Assembly (NCBI GenBank): GCA_027296185.1
Contig: JAPUJL010000446.1
Location: 1-12,876, forward strand
From: SAR324 cluster bacterium
Lineage (GTDB): Bacteria; SAR324; JACQKK01
Direction: 5' to 3'
Length of the DNA: 12,876 bases
Part shown: piece by piece, positions 1 to 6,521 of the stretch
Layout of the letters: each line of letters begins with the position of its first letter
Position numbering within the stretch: position 1 is the first letter of the stretch
Program-made: the position numbers and the translations under genes
Notes under the pieces: model-generated
The model's database searches: none
What the model was told of the DNA's origin: nothing
The model's input: the letters and a program-made list of their open reading frames with translations, nothing else

Positions 1-645
1 GAGGGTGGATTCGTCCACCTGCGGCGCGGCCTCCGCCGGAGTGGCGTCAGGCGGCGTAGCGTCAGGAGGCACGGCCCGCGCCGGGGCGGCCTCTCCCTGC
101 AGCTCCTCGCTGAAATCCACTTCGGGCACCGCCGCCGCGGCCGCCTGGGTGCGCTCGCCGGCCTCCTGCAGGAATCCCAGGATTTCCGAATCCAGCACTT
201 CCATGTCCGCCAAGGGGTCCATCCCCTCGTCACGCAAGGACTGGGACTTCTTGTAGTCGTAGGCGGAGCCGATCAAGTCCACCATGTCGAGGTGCTTGCT
301 CACCTGCTGCTGCACGTCGCTGGCCTCGAAGGGTTTGCGGATCACCCCGTCCACGTGCAGGGCTTGCAGGTCGCTCGGCTCGATGCGGTCCTTGGAATTG
401 GCGAGCAGCACCATCGGTACCGTGGCGAACGACGCGTCCGCCCGCAGCTCCCGGCAGACCGCATATTCCCGCTGCTGGTCCGCGTTGCTGATGAGGATCA
501 AATCCGGCATAAGGGTCCTGGCCCGCTCCACGTACTCGCCCGGGTCGAACTCGTGGTGGAGCGTCAGCCCGTCCAGATCGAGCGCAGAGGCGATCAAGCC
601 ATGGATGATCGAATTTTCTTCCAATATAAGGACCGACTTGTTCAT
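1..645 (-). CDS. Pseudo-receiver (degenerate CheY-like) protein, partial at left edge
   Basis: The first 215 residues are visible and the C-terminus lies beyond the window. Residues 1 to about 120 have the CheY-like receiver pattern: a first beta strand VLIL, a third strand DLILIS, and a KPF motif near residue 104. The phosphorylation chemistry is mostly lost. The acidic pair is Glu9-Glu10 instead of Asp-Asp, the phospho-acceptor Asp position is Ser53, and the usual Thr/Ser switch position is Ala82. Only Lys104 (of KPF) is kept. I infer a phosphorylation-independent protein-interaction domain. After residue about 150 the protein becomes acidic and Ala/Pro-rich with PPDAT repeats, resembling a flexible linker to a domain outside the window. 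The ATG at 645 is preceded by GGAGAA with 7-nt spacing. The gene is divergent from the lptG-like gene across 115 bp. It could be a regulator or a localisation scaffold; the missing C-terminus prevents a choice. Confidence 0.85.
   Translation of the reverse strand, partial: MNKSVLILEENSIIHGLIASALDLDGLTLHHEFDPGEYVERARTLMPDLILISNADQQREYAVCRELRADASFATVPMVLLANSKDRIEPSDLQALHVDGVIRKPFEASDVQQQVSKHLDMVDLIGSAYDYKKSQSLRDEGMDPLADMEVLDSEILGFLQEAGERTQAAAAAVPEVDFSEELQGEAAPARAVPPDATPPDATPAEAAPQVDESTL
41..70. repeat. Short tandem repeat, 2 x 15 bp, inside the pseudo-receiver gene
   Basis: Two adjacent 15-bp units (41-55 and 56-70) match at 13 of 15 positions. On the coding strand they encode the repeated PPDAT segment of the Pro/Ala-rich linker. 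In-frame repeats of this kind can expand or contract linker length without breaking the frame. Confidence 0.7.
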
Positions 646-760
646 GGCTCAATTCTCCGCACGTCGTCGCCGAGCACTGCAAGGATCGTCTAGAAATTGA
701 TAGTGCGATTCCGCTGAAAACTCAAGGCAATGGAACCCGGTTTCCGCGGGTCCCGGAATC

Positions 761-1807
761 ATGAACATTCTCACCCGCTACCTTGCCGCCACCTTCCTCA
801 GAAATCTCGTCTCTACCCTGTTCGTCCTGATTTCCCTGGTGCTGCTGGCCAATCTCTTCGCCGCCATCGAGGAGGTGCTTTCCGGTTGGCGCGAACTGCT
901 GGCGTTCCTGGAGCGGATGGCGCGCAGCATACCGGGCGTGGTGGAAATGCTGCTACCCATGGCCGTGCTGATCGCGGCGATGTTCACCTTCATCGGCTTC
1001 GCCCGCAACTCGGAACTCATCGCCATGAAGACCGCCGGCAGCGGACCCTGGCGCCTCACCGCCCCTCTACTGGTCGTGCTGGTGCCCGTCGCCGTGGCCG
1101 GTTACTACAACCAGAATTATCTGTACGCACAGCTTAACCCGCCGGGGCGCGAAAATCAGCAGGCGGCGCAGGCCCGGCACCAGTGGCGGAGCGTGGCCGA
1201 TGGAGTGGTCTACTTCGACCGCGTCGACCGCCGACGGCGCATCGTGTTCGGCGTGCGGGGCTTCCGCTGGGGCGGCACGCCCTTCCGCATCCAGGAGATC
1301 CAACAAATCCGCCGTGGCCGCCCCACGGCCGAAGGCTGGCGGCTGAGCGGCATCACCGTGCGGCGGCAGAGCGGCGGGCAATGGACTTTGGAACGCGAAT
1401 CCGCCCGCGAGGTTTCCGACACGGAGGTTCCGGGCGTGTTCGAGCCGGCCGATTTCGACCCCCGCCATGTGCCGTTTTGGGAGTTATATCAGGAATTCCG
1501 CCGCCGCGAAATGAACGGCGAGCGTGTTGCTGTTTATAAACTGGAATGGTATCAGAAACCTGCGGCCCTGTTTGCGCTGGTGGTGATGGCATTGCTCGGC
1601 GTGGCCCTGGTGCAATCCTCTCCTCGCAGAGGGCGATTGGGCCTGGAGACGAGCATCACGCTCCTCATGGGGGTGATGTTCTGGCTGGCCATGCAGATCT
1701 TCTTCATGCTGGGTAAGGGCGAATTCGTCCCGCCGATCGCCGCGGCTTGGATGCCCAACTTGATCTTTCTCGGCATCGGTTACGTCCTCTACCGGCGGTC
1801 GTTTTAG
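761..1807 (+). CDS. lptG: LptF/LptG (YjgP/YjgQ) family permease, LptG-like
   Basis: The 348-residue length is typical of this family. In the Lpt system these proteins form the inner-membrane part of the LptB2FG ABC exporter, which extracts lipopolysaccharide and passes it to the periplasmic LptC/LptA bridge. Hydrophobic segments lie near residues 10-32, 62-82 and 97-117, followed by a soluble, presumably periplasmic domain (about 118-262), then three more near 266-285, 298-317 and 325-345. The family motif around ELIAMKTAGSG (85-95), a cytoplasmic coupling region, is clear, and the C-terminal AAWMPNLIFLGIGYVLYRR is characteristic of LptG. The ATG at 761 is chosen because transmembrane segment 1 follows directly; no strong Shine-Dalgarno is seen. 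No LptF partner, LptB ATPase or LptC lies in the window, so the partner must be elsewhere or outside the left edge. LptF versus LptG assignment rests on C-terminal resemblance only. Confidence 0.88.
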   Translation: MNILTRYLAATFLRNLVSTLFVLISLVLLANLFAAIEEVLSGWRELLAFLERMARSIPGVVEMLLPMAVLIAAMFTFIGFARNSELIAMKTAGSGPWRLTAPLLVVLVPVAVAGYYNQNYLYAQLNPPGRENQQAAQARHQWRSVADGVVYFDRVDRRRRIVFGVRGFRWGGTPFRIQEIQQIRRGRPTAEGWRLSGITVRRQSGGQWTLERESAREVSDTEVPGVFEPADFDPRHVPFWELYQEFRRREMNGERVAVYKLEWYQKPAALFALVVMALLGVALVQSSPRRGRLGLETSITLLMGVMFWLAMQIFFMLGKGEFVPPIAAAWMPNLIFLGIGYVLYRRSF

Positions 1808-1909
1808 GCACCCGCGGCCTTGGCCGGACCCATTCGACCGGGGCTTCACGGAACTGGATAGAGTGAGCCCGGATGGTCATGTTCTTGCTTTAACAGTGAT
1901 CGGGCGGAC

Positions 1910-1916
1910 GGAGGAG
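1910..1916 (+). promoter_or_regulatory. Strong Shine-Dalgarno GGAGGAG upstream of an alternative GTG start
   Basis: GGAGGAG lies 8 nt before GTG 1925, which is in frame with the MinD/ParA gene and would add 34 residues. The added residues are Arg/Pro-rich with more A/T third positions than the rest of the gene, so I favour ATG 2027, itself preceded by GGAAGGGG. The site could instead be ribosome-binding sequence in a long leader. Confidence 0.4.
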
Positions 1917-2026
1917 ATTCCCATGTGCAGCCTCCGGAGCGCCGCCCGCTCCAGCCTGGGCGCGGGGATTCCATGCGGGCGGTCCCGGCTGAGCAAACTC
2001 GTCGGCAGCGAACTCTGGAAGGGGAA

Positions 2027-2959
2027 ATGCCCGTGGTGCAGTTTCTGCGAGACAAGGAAATCTTCGCAATCGGCGGGGGAAAGGGCGGCACGGGCAAGAG
2101 CTTCGTCGCCTCCAACCTCGCTATTGTTCTGGCGAAGAGCAACAACCGCACGTTGTTGATCGATGCCGATCTCGGCGGGGCGAATCTGCACACCTGCCTC
2201 GGCATCCCGTCCCCCAACGTGACGCTCTCCGACTACATCCAAAACCCCGCGATGCGGATCGAGGATGTGGTCGTCGACACGCCTCTGCGCAACCTCCATC
2301 TGATCAGCGGCGCCCAGGACATCCTGGATATCGCCAACCCCAAGTACACCCAGAAAGTGAAGCTGCTGCGGGCGATCCAGTCCCTCGACGTGGATTTCAT
2401 CGTGCTCGATCTGGGCGCGGGCACGAACTTCAACACCCTCGATTTCTTCCTGGCGGCGGACAAGGGGATCATGGTGGTCGTGCCGGAACCCACGTCGATC
2501 GAAAACGCCTACCGCTTCATCAAGGCCGCCCTGTACCGCAAGCTCAAGTTGCTGGCCAGCGAGCCGCGGATCAAGGAAGCGATCGACAAGGCCATGGACA
2601 AAAAGAACGCCCTCGGCCTACGCACCCCGGCGGAACTGGTCGAATACGTGGGCCAGTTGGACCGGAGCGTGGGCGAGCGGATGATACAGGAGGTGGGGCG
2701 CTTCCGGCCGCGCCTGGTGCTGAATCAGGTGCGCTCCTTCGGCGACGTGCGCATCGGCTATTTAATGCAAAACGCCTGTCTGAAGTACTTTGGAGTACGG
2801 GTTGATTTTTTGGGCTATATCGAAAATGATGACGAGGTCTGGCAATCTATCCGGAAGCGGGAGCCGATCGCTCTGAATGGGGGTTATAGCCGTATCGCCC
2901 AGAGTTTTCAGACGATCGCGCAAAACCTGACCCACAATCTCCAGCTGAAACCGGAGTGA
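2027..2959 (+). CDS. MinD/ParA/FlhG-type P-loop ATPase
   Basis: A 310-residue SIMIBI-class ATPase of the kind that positions cellular machines through ATP-dependent dimerisation. It has the deviant Walker A GGGKGGTGKS (residues 16-25) with the signature lysine Lys19, the Walker A' strand LLIDADLGGANLH (43-55), the switch II/Walker B strand IVLDLGAG (125-132), and the FlhG-like PEPTSIENAYRF segment (153-164). I see no clear amphipathic C-terminal membrane-targeting helix of the MinD type. No flagellar genes, minC/minE, parB or parS-like neighbours are visible, so the cargo cannot be named from context. It is followed after 39 bp by the J-like/HTH gene, presumably in the same operon. The start is uncertain: ATG 2027 removes a poorly structured 34-residue extension, while GTG 1925 has the better-spaced Shine-Dalgarno. 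Confidence 0.87.
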   Translation: MPVVQFLRDKEIFAIGGGKGGTGKSFVASNLAIVLAKSNNRTLLIDADLGGANLHTCLGIPSPNVTLSDYIQNPAMRIEDVVVDTPLRNLHLISGAQDILDIANPKYTQKVKLLRAIQSLDVDFIVLDLGAGTNFNTLDFFLAADKGIMVVVPEPTSIENAYRFIKAALYRKLKLLASEPRIKEAIDKAMDKKNALGLRTPAELVEYVGQLDRSVGERMIQEVGRFRPRLVLNQVRSFGDVRIGYLMQNACLKYFGVRVDFLGYIENDDEVWQSIRKREPIALNGGYSRIAQSFQTIAQNLTHNLQLKPE

Positions 2960-2998
2960 GCGCCTGAAAAGACCCATTGCCCTCGCCCGAGAGAGCAG

Positions 2999-3730
2999 AT
3001 GAAATCCTTCCGTTCCCAAAACTACTACGAGATCTTGGGAATCTCTCGGTACGCCTCGCCGGAAGAAATTCGCCACGCCTACGAGTTGTCCCGCCAGACA
3101 TTCATGCAGAACTCTCTGGCCACCTACTCCCTGTTTTCCGAGGAGGAAAACGAGGAGATCCTCGAGCTGATCTCCCAGGCCTACGAGACTCTGCTCAACG
3201 CCGACCTGCGGCGCGATTACGACTATTTCCTGGACAGCGGCGATCAGGGATCGCACCAGGCCTGGGTCGCCTGGCGGCCGGCACGGCCCACCGCCGAGCG
3301 AAGCCCGCCCCCATCGGCCAAGCCGGCAGCCGGCGAGGCTGCGTCCGATTCGCCCCCGGCTGCGGCTCAGGCCGCGCACGCGTCCCCTGCGCCGGAATCC
3401 GCCGCAGTGGGCACGCCCCCCCAACCCAAGGCGGCTTCCGGAAAATTGGACCTGGAGGGGTTCGTCGATTCGGTGGAGAGCTTCAATGGCACCGCCCTGC
3501 GGAGAGCGCGGGAGATGCAGGGGATGAGCGTGCGGGACATCTGCGACCAGACCAAGATCCGCCAGACCTACGTGGAGTATATCGAGAACGAGAACTTCTC
3601 GGGGCTTCCCGCCGAGGTGTACGTGAAGGGGTTCGTGAAGCTGATGGCCGATTCCCTCGCCCTGCCCGCGGAAAAAGTCGCCCGCGAATACATGGTCCGC
3701 TACCGGGAAGCCACCCGCAAACCGGCATAG
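2999..3730 (+). CDS. J-like domain plus RodZ-type helix-turn-helix protein
   Basis: A 243-residue protein with three parts. Residues 7-76 resemble a DnaJ J domain: NYYEILGISRYASPEEIRHAY forms helices I-II and ISQAYETLLNADLRRDYD forms helices III-IV. The HPD tripeptide that stimulates Hsp70 is missing; that loop holds FMQNSLATYSLF. Residues about 82-148 are a low-complexity Pro/Ala linker. Residues 165-236 are a Cro/C1-like HTH of the RodZ N-terminal type (HTH_25), with the characteristic run LPAEVYVKGFVKLMADSLAL. There is no transmembrane helix, so it is not a full RodZ. The missing HPD suggests a protein-docking module rather than a co-chaperone. Co-transcription with the upstream MinD/ParA ATPase makes it a plausible partner or adaptor of that ATPase; this is inference. 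The start ATG 2999 has only a weak GAGAG element upstream. Confidence 0.85.
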   Translation: MKSFRSQNYYEILGISRYASPEEIRHAYELSRQTFMQNSLATYSLFSEEENEEILELISQAYETLLNADLRRDYDYFLDSGDQGSHQAWVAWRPARPTAERSPPPSAKPAAGEAASDSPPAAAQAAHASPAPESAAVGTPPQPKAASGKLDLEGFVDSVESFNGTALRRAREMQGMSVRDICDQTKIRQTYVEYIENENFSGLPAEVYVKGFVKLMADSLALPAEKVAREYMVRYREATRKPA

Positions 3731-3766
3731 CCCGCCCGGCCCCCGCGTCCCATCGGTTCAGTCAAT

Positions 3767-3805
3767 CCGCCCCCAGGGCGGCCCACCCGGGCCGGCTCCT
3801 GTTTT
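3767..3805 (+). terminator. Possible rightward terminator after the J/HTH gene
   Basis: CCGCCC-CCA-GGGCGG (3767-3781) can form a perfect 6-bp stem. A partly overlapping CGGCCC-ACCC-GGGCCG (3779-3794) forms an alternative stem. TTTT follows at 3802-3805 and TTTTT at 3819-3823. The U tract is 7 nt or more from the stem, so this is a weak intrinsic terminator. Its place between convergent genes supports the role. Confidence 0.35.
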
Positions 3806-3866
3806 ATCGTTTACATCGTTTTTCCATTCGCATGGTCCAGGGGAGTCCTCTACCCCCGAAGAGATA

Positions 3867-4280
3867 CCAGGGAAGACCGAAGCGGTCGATAAGCCGGGTT
3901 CTGTACCCTCCGGGGAGGAGGGCCGCGACCATTTATCTGGGCGCACCGTTACCGATGCGCTCGAGCACCCTACCCGGCGGCTAGGCGAGCAACCATCATC
4001 GCCGCCTTATTTGGGCTTGCTCCGAATGGGGTTTACCCTGCCGGCCCCGTCACCGGGACCGCGGTGGGCTCTTACATTAAGGCCCGAAGGCCCCCACCAT
4101 TTCACCCTTACCTGTGAGCGCGGACGAGCCGGCTCCATCGGCGGTATGTTTTCTGTGGCACTTTCCTTGGGGTCGTCCCCACTGGCCGTTAACCAGCATT
4201 CTGCTCTGCGGAGCCCGGACTTTCCTCCCCCCGCCCGAGGGCGGGGAGCGGCCGCGTTTCCCGCTCCGGCATTCCCTGGC
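3867..4280 (-). ncRNA. rnpB: RNase P RNA (rnpB), bacterial type A
   Basis: This is the catalytic RNA of ribonuclease P, which removes 5' leaders from pre-tRNAs. On the minus strand the universally conserved 5' core GAGGAAAGTCCGGGCTCC lies at 4227-4210. ACAGAAA follows at about 4155-4149, GGTAAACCCC (L15 region) at 4037-4028, and the 3' core ACAGAACCCGGCTTATC at 3904-3888. The ends were set by helix P1: the 19 nt at 4279-4261 pair with 3885-3867 with only two mismatches and one G-U pair. The intervening GGAGCAAGCCCAAATA and GGGTAGG segments match the ancestral type A layout. Length is about 414 nt. A strong promoter sits just upstream. No obvious U-tract terminator follows on this strand, so the 3' end is probably produced by processing. 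Confidence 0.97.
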
Positions 4281-4287
4281 ACGGATC

Positions 4288-4316
4288 ATCTTACCGCCGG
4301 ACGGCGCGGCTCTCAA
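4288..4316 (-). promoter_or_regulatory. Sigma-70 promoter of rnpB
   Basis: On the minus strand TTGAGA (4316-4311) is followed by a 17-bp spacer and TAAGAT (4293-4288). The predicted start is G 4280, exactly where helix P1 of RNase P RNA begins. The -35 box contains the TGA stop codon (4315-4313) of the upstream hypothetical gene. Confidence 0.8.
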
Positions 4317-4699
4317 GTCTGCAGCGAGTGGGGTGGTCCGCCCCGGGAATTCTCGGCCGTTTCCAGTTCGGCTGGGATGGGGAAGCGGAACTCGCGCAAG
4401 GCGGATTCCCACAGCGCGTCGGGCAGCGGATTGTATGGCCGCGGCCGTTCGCCCTCCACGACCTCGCCCCACTGCCGCTCGCCGATTCGAAACCTGAATT
4501 CCGGCAGGCTTCGGCTCCGCGCTTCGATCGGCCCGTCAATTCCGATGAACTCCGCGGCCTGGCCCCAGGTCAGGACGGCGGGCCGCACCGCTCCCAGCAT
4601 CGAGCCCGGCTTCCGCATCCGGCCCTGTAGTGGGCGGCGGGGCCGGGCTATCACAGAGAGCCGGCGATCGAACCGCGGAAGTGACCGTCTGGCGCTCAT
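4313..4699 (-). CDS. Hypothetical protein, 128 residues, coupled to the EamA transporter gene
   Basis: I do not recognise a family. The reading frame is open for 128 codons with mostly G/C third positions, as in its neighbours. Its ATG (4699) overlaps the stop of the transporter gene as ATGA, which suggests translational coupling; an earlier in-frame ATG is at 4705. The N-terminal 35 residues are Arg/Pro-rich. A short segment VLTWGQAAEFIGID loosely resembles the first helices of an excisionase-like HTH. The rest is charged and aromatic (EFRFRIGERQWGEVVEGE, then ALWESALREFRFPIPAEL) and probably folded. Its last codons overlap the rnpB -35 box. The true start could be the later ATG encoding MLGAVRPAVLTW. 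Confidence 0.55.
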   Translation of the reverse strand: MSARRSLPRFDRRLSVIARPRRPLQGRMRKPGSMLGAVRPAVLTWGQAAEFIGIDGPIEARSRSLPEFRFRIGERQWGEVVEGERPRPYNPLPDALWESALREFRFPIPAELETAENSRGGPPHSLQT

Positions 4700-5562
4700 C
4701 CCCATAAGCGAATGATCGCGGCGCCGGCCATGATGGTCAGGCTGCCGGGCCAGATGGCCCGCACCCGGGCCCGCTCGTGAAACACCACGTAGCCGACGGC
4801 CAGGGCGAAGAGGATCTCCACCTGCTTCACCGCCTCGACGTAGGAGCTGAGGGTGAGGGTATAGGCCACCGCCGTCAGCAGGATGGAGACCGCCGCGAAG
4901 GCGCCCAGGGCCAGGAAATCCATCCAGAAGCGGGCGATGCTGGCGAAGTGCTTTCCCGAGCGGTAGAGGGTGTATGGGGTGATCACCGCAGTGGCGAACA
5001 GGTAGGCGATCAGGGTGCCGAAGTAGGGATCGGACGACAGCACCAACTGCTTCATCAGAACCACCGATGGCGCCAGGAACGCCGCGGAGAGCAGCGTGTA
5101 CCGCTGACCCGGATCGGTGACGATCGCCAGCAGCGGCGCCCACAGCGAGGTGCGGGTGCGCTCCGCATTGATCAGGTACACCCCGCCCAACGACACCGCG
5201 ACGCCCGCCGCCCCCGCCAGGGACGGGGTCTCGTCCAGCCACAGGAATCCGTAGACCACCACCAGGATCAGGCTCAACTTCCAGATCGGCGTGACGAGGG
5301 AGATGTCCGAGACCTTGAGGGCGCGGGAGAGGCTCAGGGTCGCCGCGGTCTGGGTGATTCCGAAGAATAGGCAGGTCCACCAGAATCCCTCGCCGATCTC
5401 GGGGATGCCGTGCCAGGCGCTGACCACGGCGGCGAAGGGCACCAGAAACGCGAAGCGCCCCCACACGTTGATCGTGTCGTCCAGGGCATGGCCGATCCGC
5501 TTCATGGTCATGTTCCGCAGTACCTGGAACAAGCCGCTGGCCAAGGCGAGGACGAACCACAT
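4696..5562 (-). CDS. EamA/DMT-family inner-membrane transporter
   Basis: The 288-residue, strongly hydrophobic protein has about ten predicted membrane segments in two tandem EamA halves, the standard drug/metabolite transporter architecture. Each half ends with the family pattern of an acidic residue followed by a Gly-rich helix: LWLDETPSLAGAAGVAVSLGG (108-128, split across two motifs) and FHERARVRAIWPGSLTIMAG (261-280). Substrates of this superfamily range from amino acids and nucleotide precursors to drugs, and nothing here fixes one. The ATG at 5562 starts directly at the first membrane helix; the upstream sequence shows only a weak ribosome-binding site. It is 95 bp downstream of the preceding gene and overlaps the following hypothetical gene by 4 bp. 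Confidence 0.88.
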   Translation of the reverse strand: MWFVLALASGLFQVLRNMTMKRIGHALDDTINVWGRFAFLVPFAAVVSAWHGIPEIGEGFWWTCLFFGITQTAATLSLSRALKVSDISLVTPIWKLSLILVVVYGFLWLDETPSLAGAAGVAVSLGGVYLINAERTRTSLWAPLLAIVTDPGQRYTLLSAAFLAPSVVLMKQLVLSSDPYFGTLIAYLFATAVITPYTLYRSGKHFASIARFWMDFLALGAFAAVSILLTAVAYTLTLSSYVEAVKQVEILFALAVGYVVFHERARVRAIWPGSLTIMAGAAIIRLWG

Positions 5563-5657
5563 CTGGAGTCTTCAGCGCTTGCGGATGGATTGCAGGCGCA
5601 GTGACCGGCGCGGCGCCCGCCGCGGGGACGGACCGTGGCATCCCCGTGCCGCCCTGC

Positions 5658-6104
5658 TCACGATCGCCCACCTGCTGCGCCGCGCTTCGCTGCCAGCCAA
5701 TGGCGGACGCAGGCGGCATGGTCGATCGTCACCCGCTCGCCGCGCACGCGGATCCCTTCCCCCGCAACCTTCCCCACCCAGCGGTCGAGGGTCTCCTCGG
5801 GGATGAACCCGAGCCCCTGGCCCAGCAACCGCAAAAAGCCCCGGCCCCCGACGGTCTCCCAGCGGCACTCGGTGCGCTCGGGCGTGGTCTCGAGCACCAC
5901 GAGCCGCAGGCGTATCGGCCGCTTGGCCAGGGCGGGAAACGCCGTGATGGCGGCCTCGAACCGCACTTCCCCGGCCGACAGTTCCACGTTGCGCACGGCC
6001 ACCGCACCCGGAGCGCCCCCGGCCAATCCCCGGTTGGCGAGGGCCTGCAGCAGAGCCAGCAGGGCATTGGGCGGCGCAAGGGACAGTGGAACGGTCATGG
6101 GCAC
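5658..6104 (-). CDS. Hypothetical protein B of a small-protein pair, about 148 residues
   Basis: No named family is recognised. The protein starts with a hydrophobic/amphipathic helix (ALLALLQALANRGLAGG), then alternates beta-like strands (VAVRNVELSAGEVRFEAAI and RPIRLRLVVLETT), and ends with VRGERVTIDH and a basic tail. The first two parts can be aligned by eye with the 109-residue protein encoded just upstream (shared N-LL--L--L----LA-GG, then R-V-L--G and a PA), suggesting ancient tandem duplication. GTG 6104 and ATG 6098 are both possible starts with little Shine-Dalgarno support for either. It lies 87 bp after the upstream gene and is probably in the same transcript as the hydrolase. Confidence 0.68.
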   Translation of the reverse strand: MPMTVPLSLAPPNALLALLQALANRGLAGGAPGAVAVRNVELSAGEVRFEAAITAFPALAKRPIRLRLVVLETTPERTECRWETVGGRGFLRLLGQGLGFIPEETLDRWVGKVAGEGIRVRGERVTIDHAACVRHWLAAKRGAAGGRS

Positions 6105-6191
6105 GATTCAAGCTCGCGGCGGATTCCACGGGATCGGCCGGAAGCCGGCGGGAGCGCCGGCGCCTGGGCGCCACGCCGCGGAGGCAGTCGG

Positions 6192-6521
6192 TCAATCTCT
6201 CCCCGCATCGCCGTCGACGGTGATTTGGATGGTCCCACGGGCGGTTTCCAGGACTTTCCGAAAGCGCTCCAGGGCCGGGTGCAGCCGCTCGGGGCAGCGC
6301 TCGATCCGCAGGTGAATCTTGTGCTCGGCCCCCGCGCCCGACTCAATCTCGCCCCGCAGCAACAGCTCGCCGCCGGCGGCCGGGTGGTCCAGCCGCGCCA
6401 GCACGCGGAAGCCGCCGGGCTCCAGCTTGACTTCCCGCAACTGGAGGTGTGGCCCCGCGCCGCCGCCCTCGGCCAGCCAAGCGGCGATCAGGTGATTGAG
6501 CACCGACAGCAGATCGTTCAC
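6192..6521 (-). CDS. Hypothetical protein A of a small-protein pair, 109 residues
   Basis: The GTG start at 6521 overlaps the hydrolase stop as GTGA, a classic coupling arrangement. The protein begins with an amphipathic helix (LLSVLNHLIAAWLAEGG), continues with strand-like LQLREVKLEPGGFRVLARLDHPA and ELLLRGEIES, and ends with a helix (LERFRKVLE) and TIQITVDGD. There is no signal peptide, and the protein may be cytoplasmic or peripherally membrane-bound. Its layout mirrors the downstream protein encoded at 5658-6104. I do not recognise a family. Confidence 0.7.
   Translation of the reverse strand: MNDLLSVLNHLIAAWLAEGGGAGPHLQLREVKLEPGGFRVLARLDHPAAGGELLLRGEIESGAGAEHKIHLRIERCPERLHPALERFRKVLETARGTIQITVDGDAGRD

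Noticed and set aside
646..760. Promoter for the divergent pseudo-receiver and lptG-like genes
   Set aside because: TTGATA at 697-702 has no acceptable -10 at 16-18 bp, and no good pair was found on the minus strand.
2977..3984. 335-codon plus-strand frame across the J/HTH gene and into rnpB
   Set aside because: It overlaps the J/HTH gene out of frame, continues into antisense of RNase P RNA, and is Arg/Gly/Pro-rich.
4011..4715. 234-codon plus-strand frame
   Set aside because: It is antisense to rnpB and to the 128-residue gene, with no coding-type features.
4313..5719. 468-codon open frame on the minus strand across the EamA transporter gene
   Set aside because: Over 4706-5719 it is an alternative frame of the transporter gene, Arg/Pro/Gly-rich and without domain features. 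Only its final part (4313-4699) has a coding look and is kept as the hypothetical gene.
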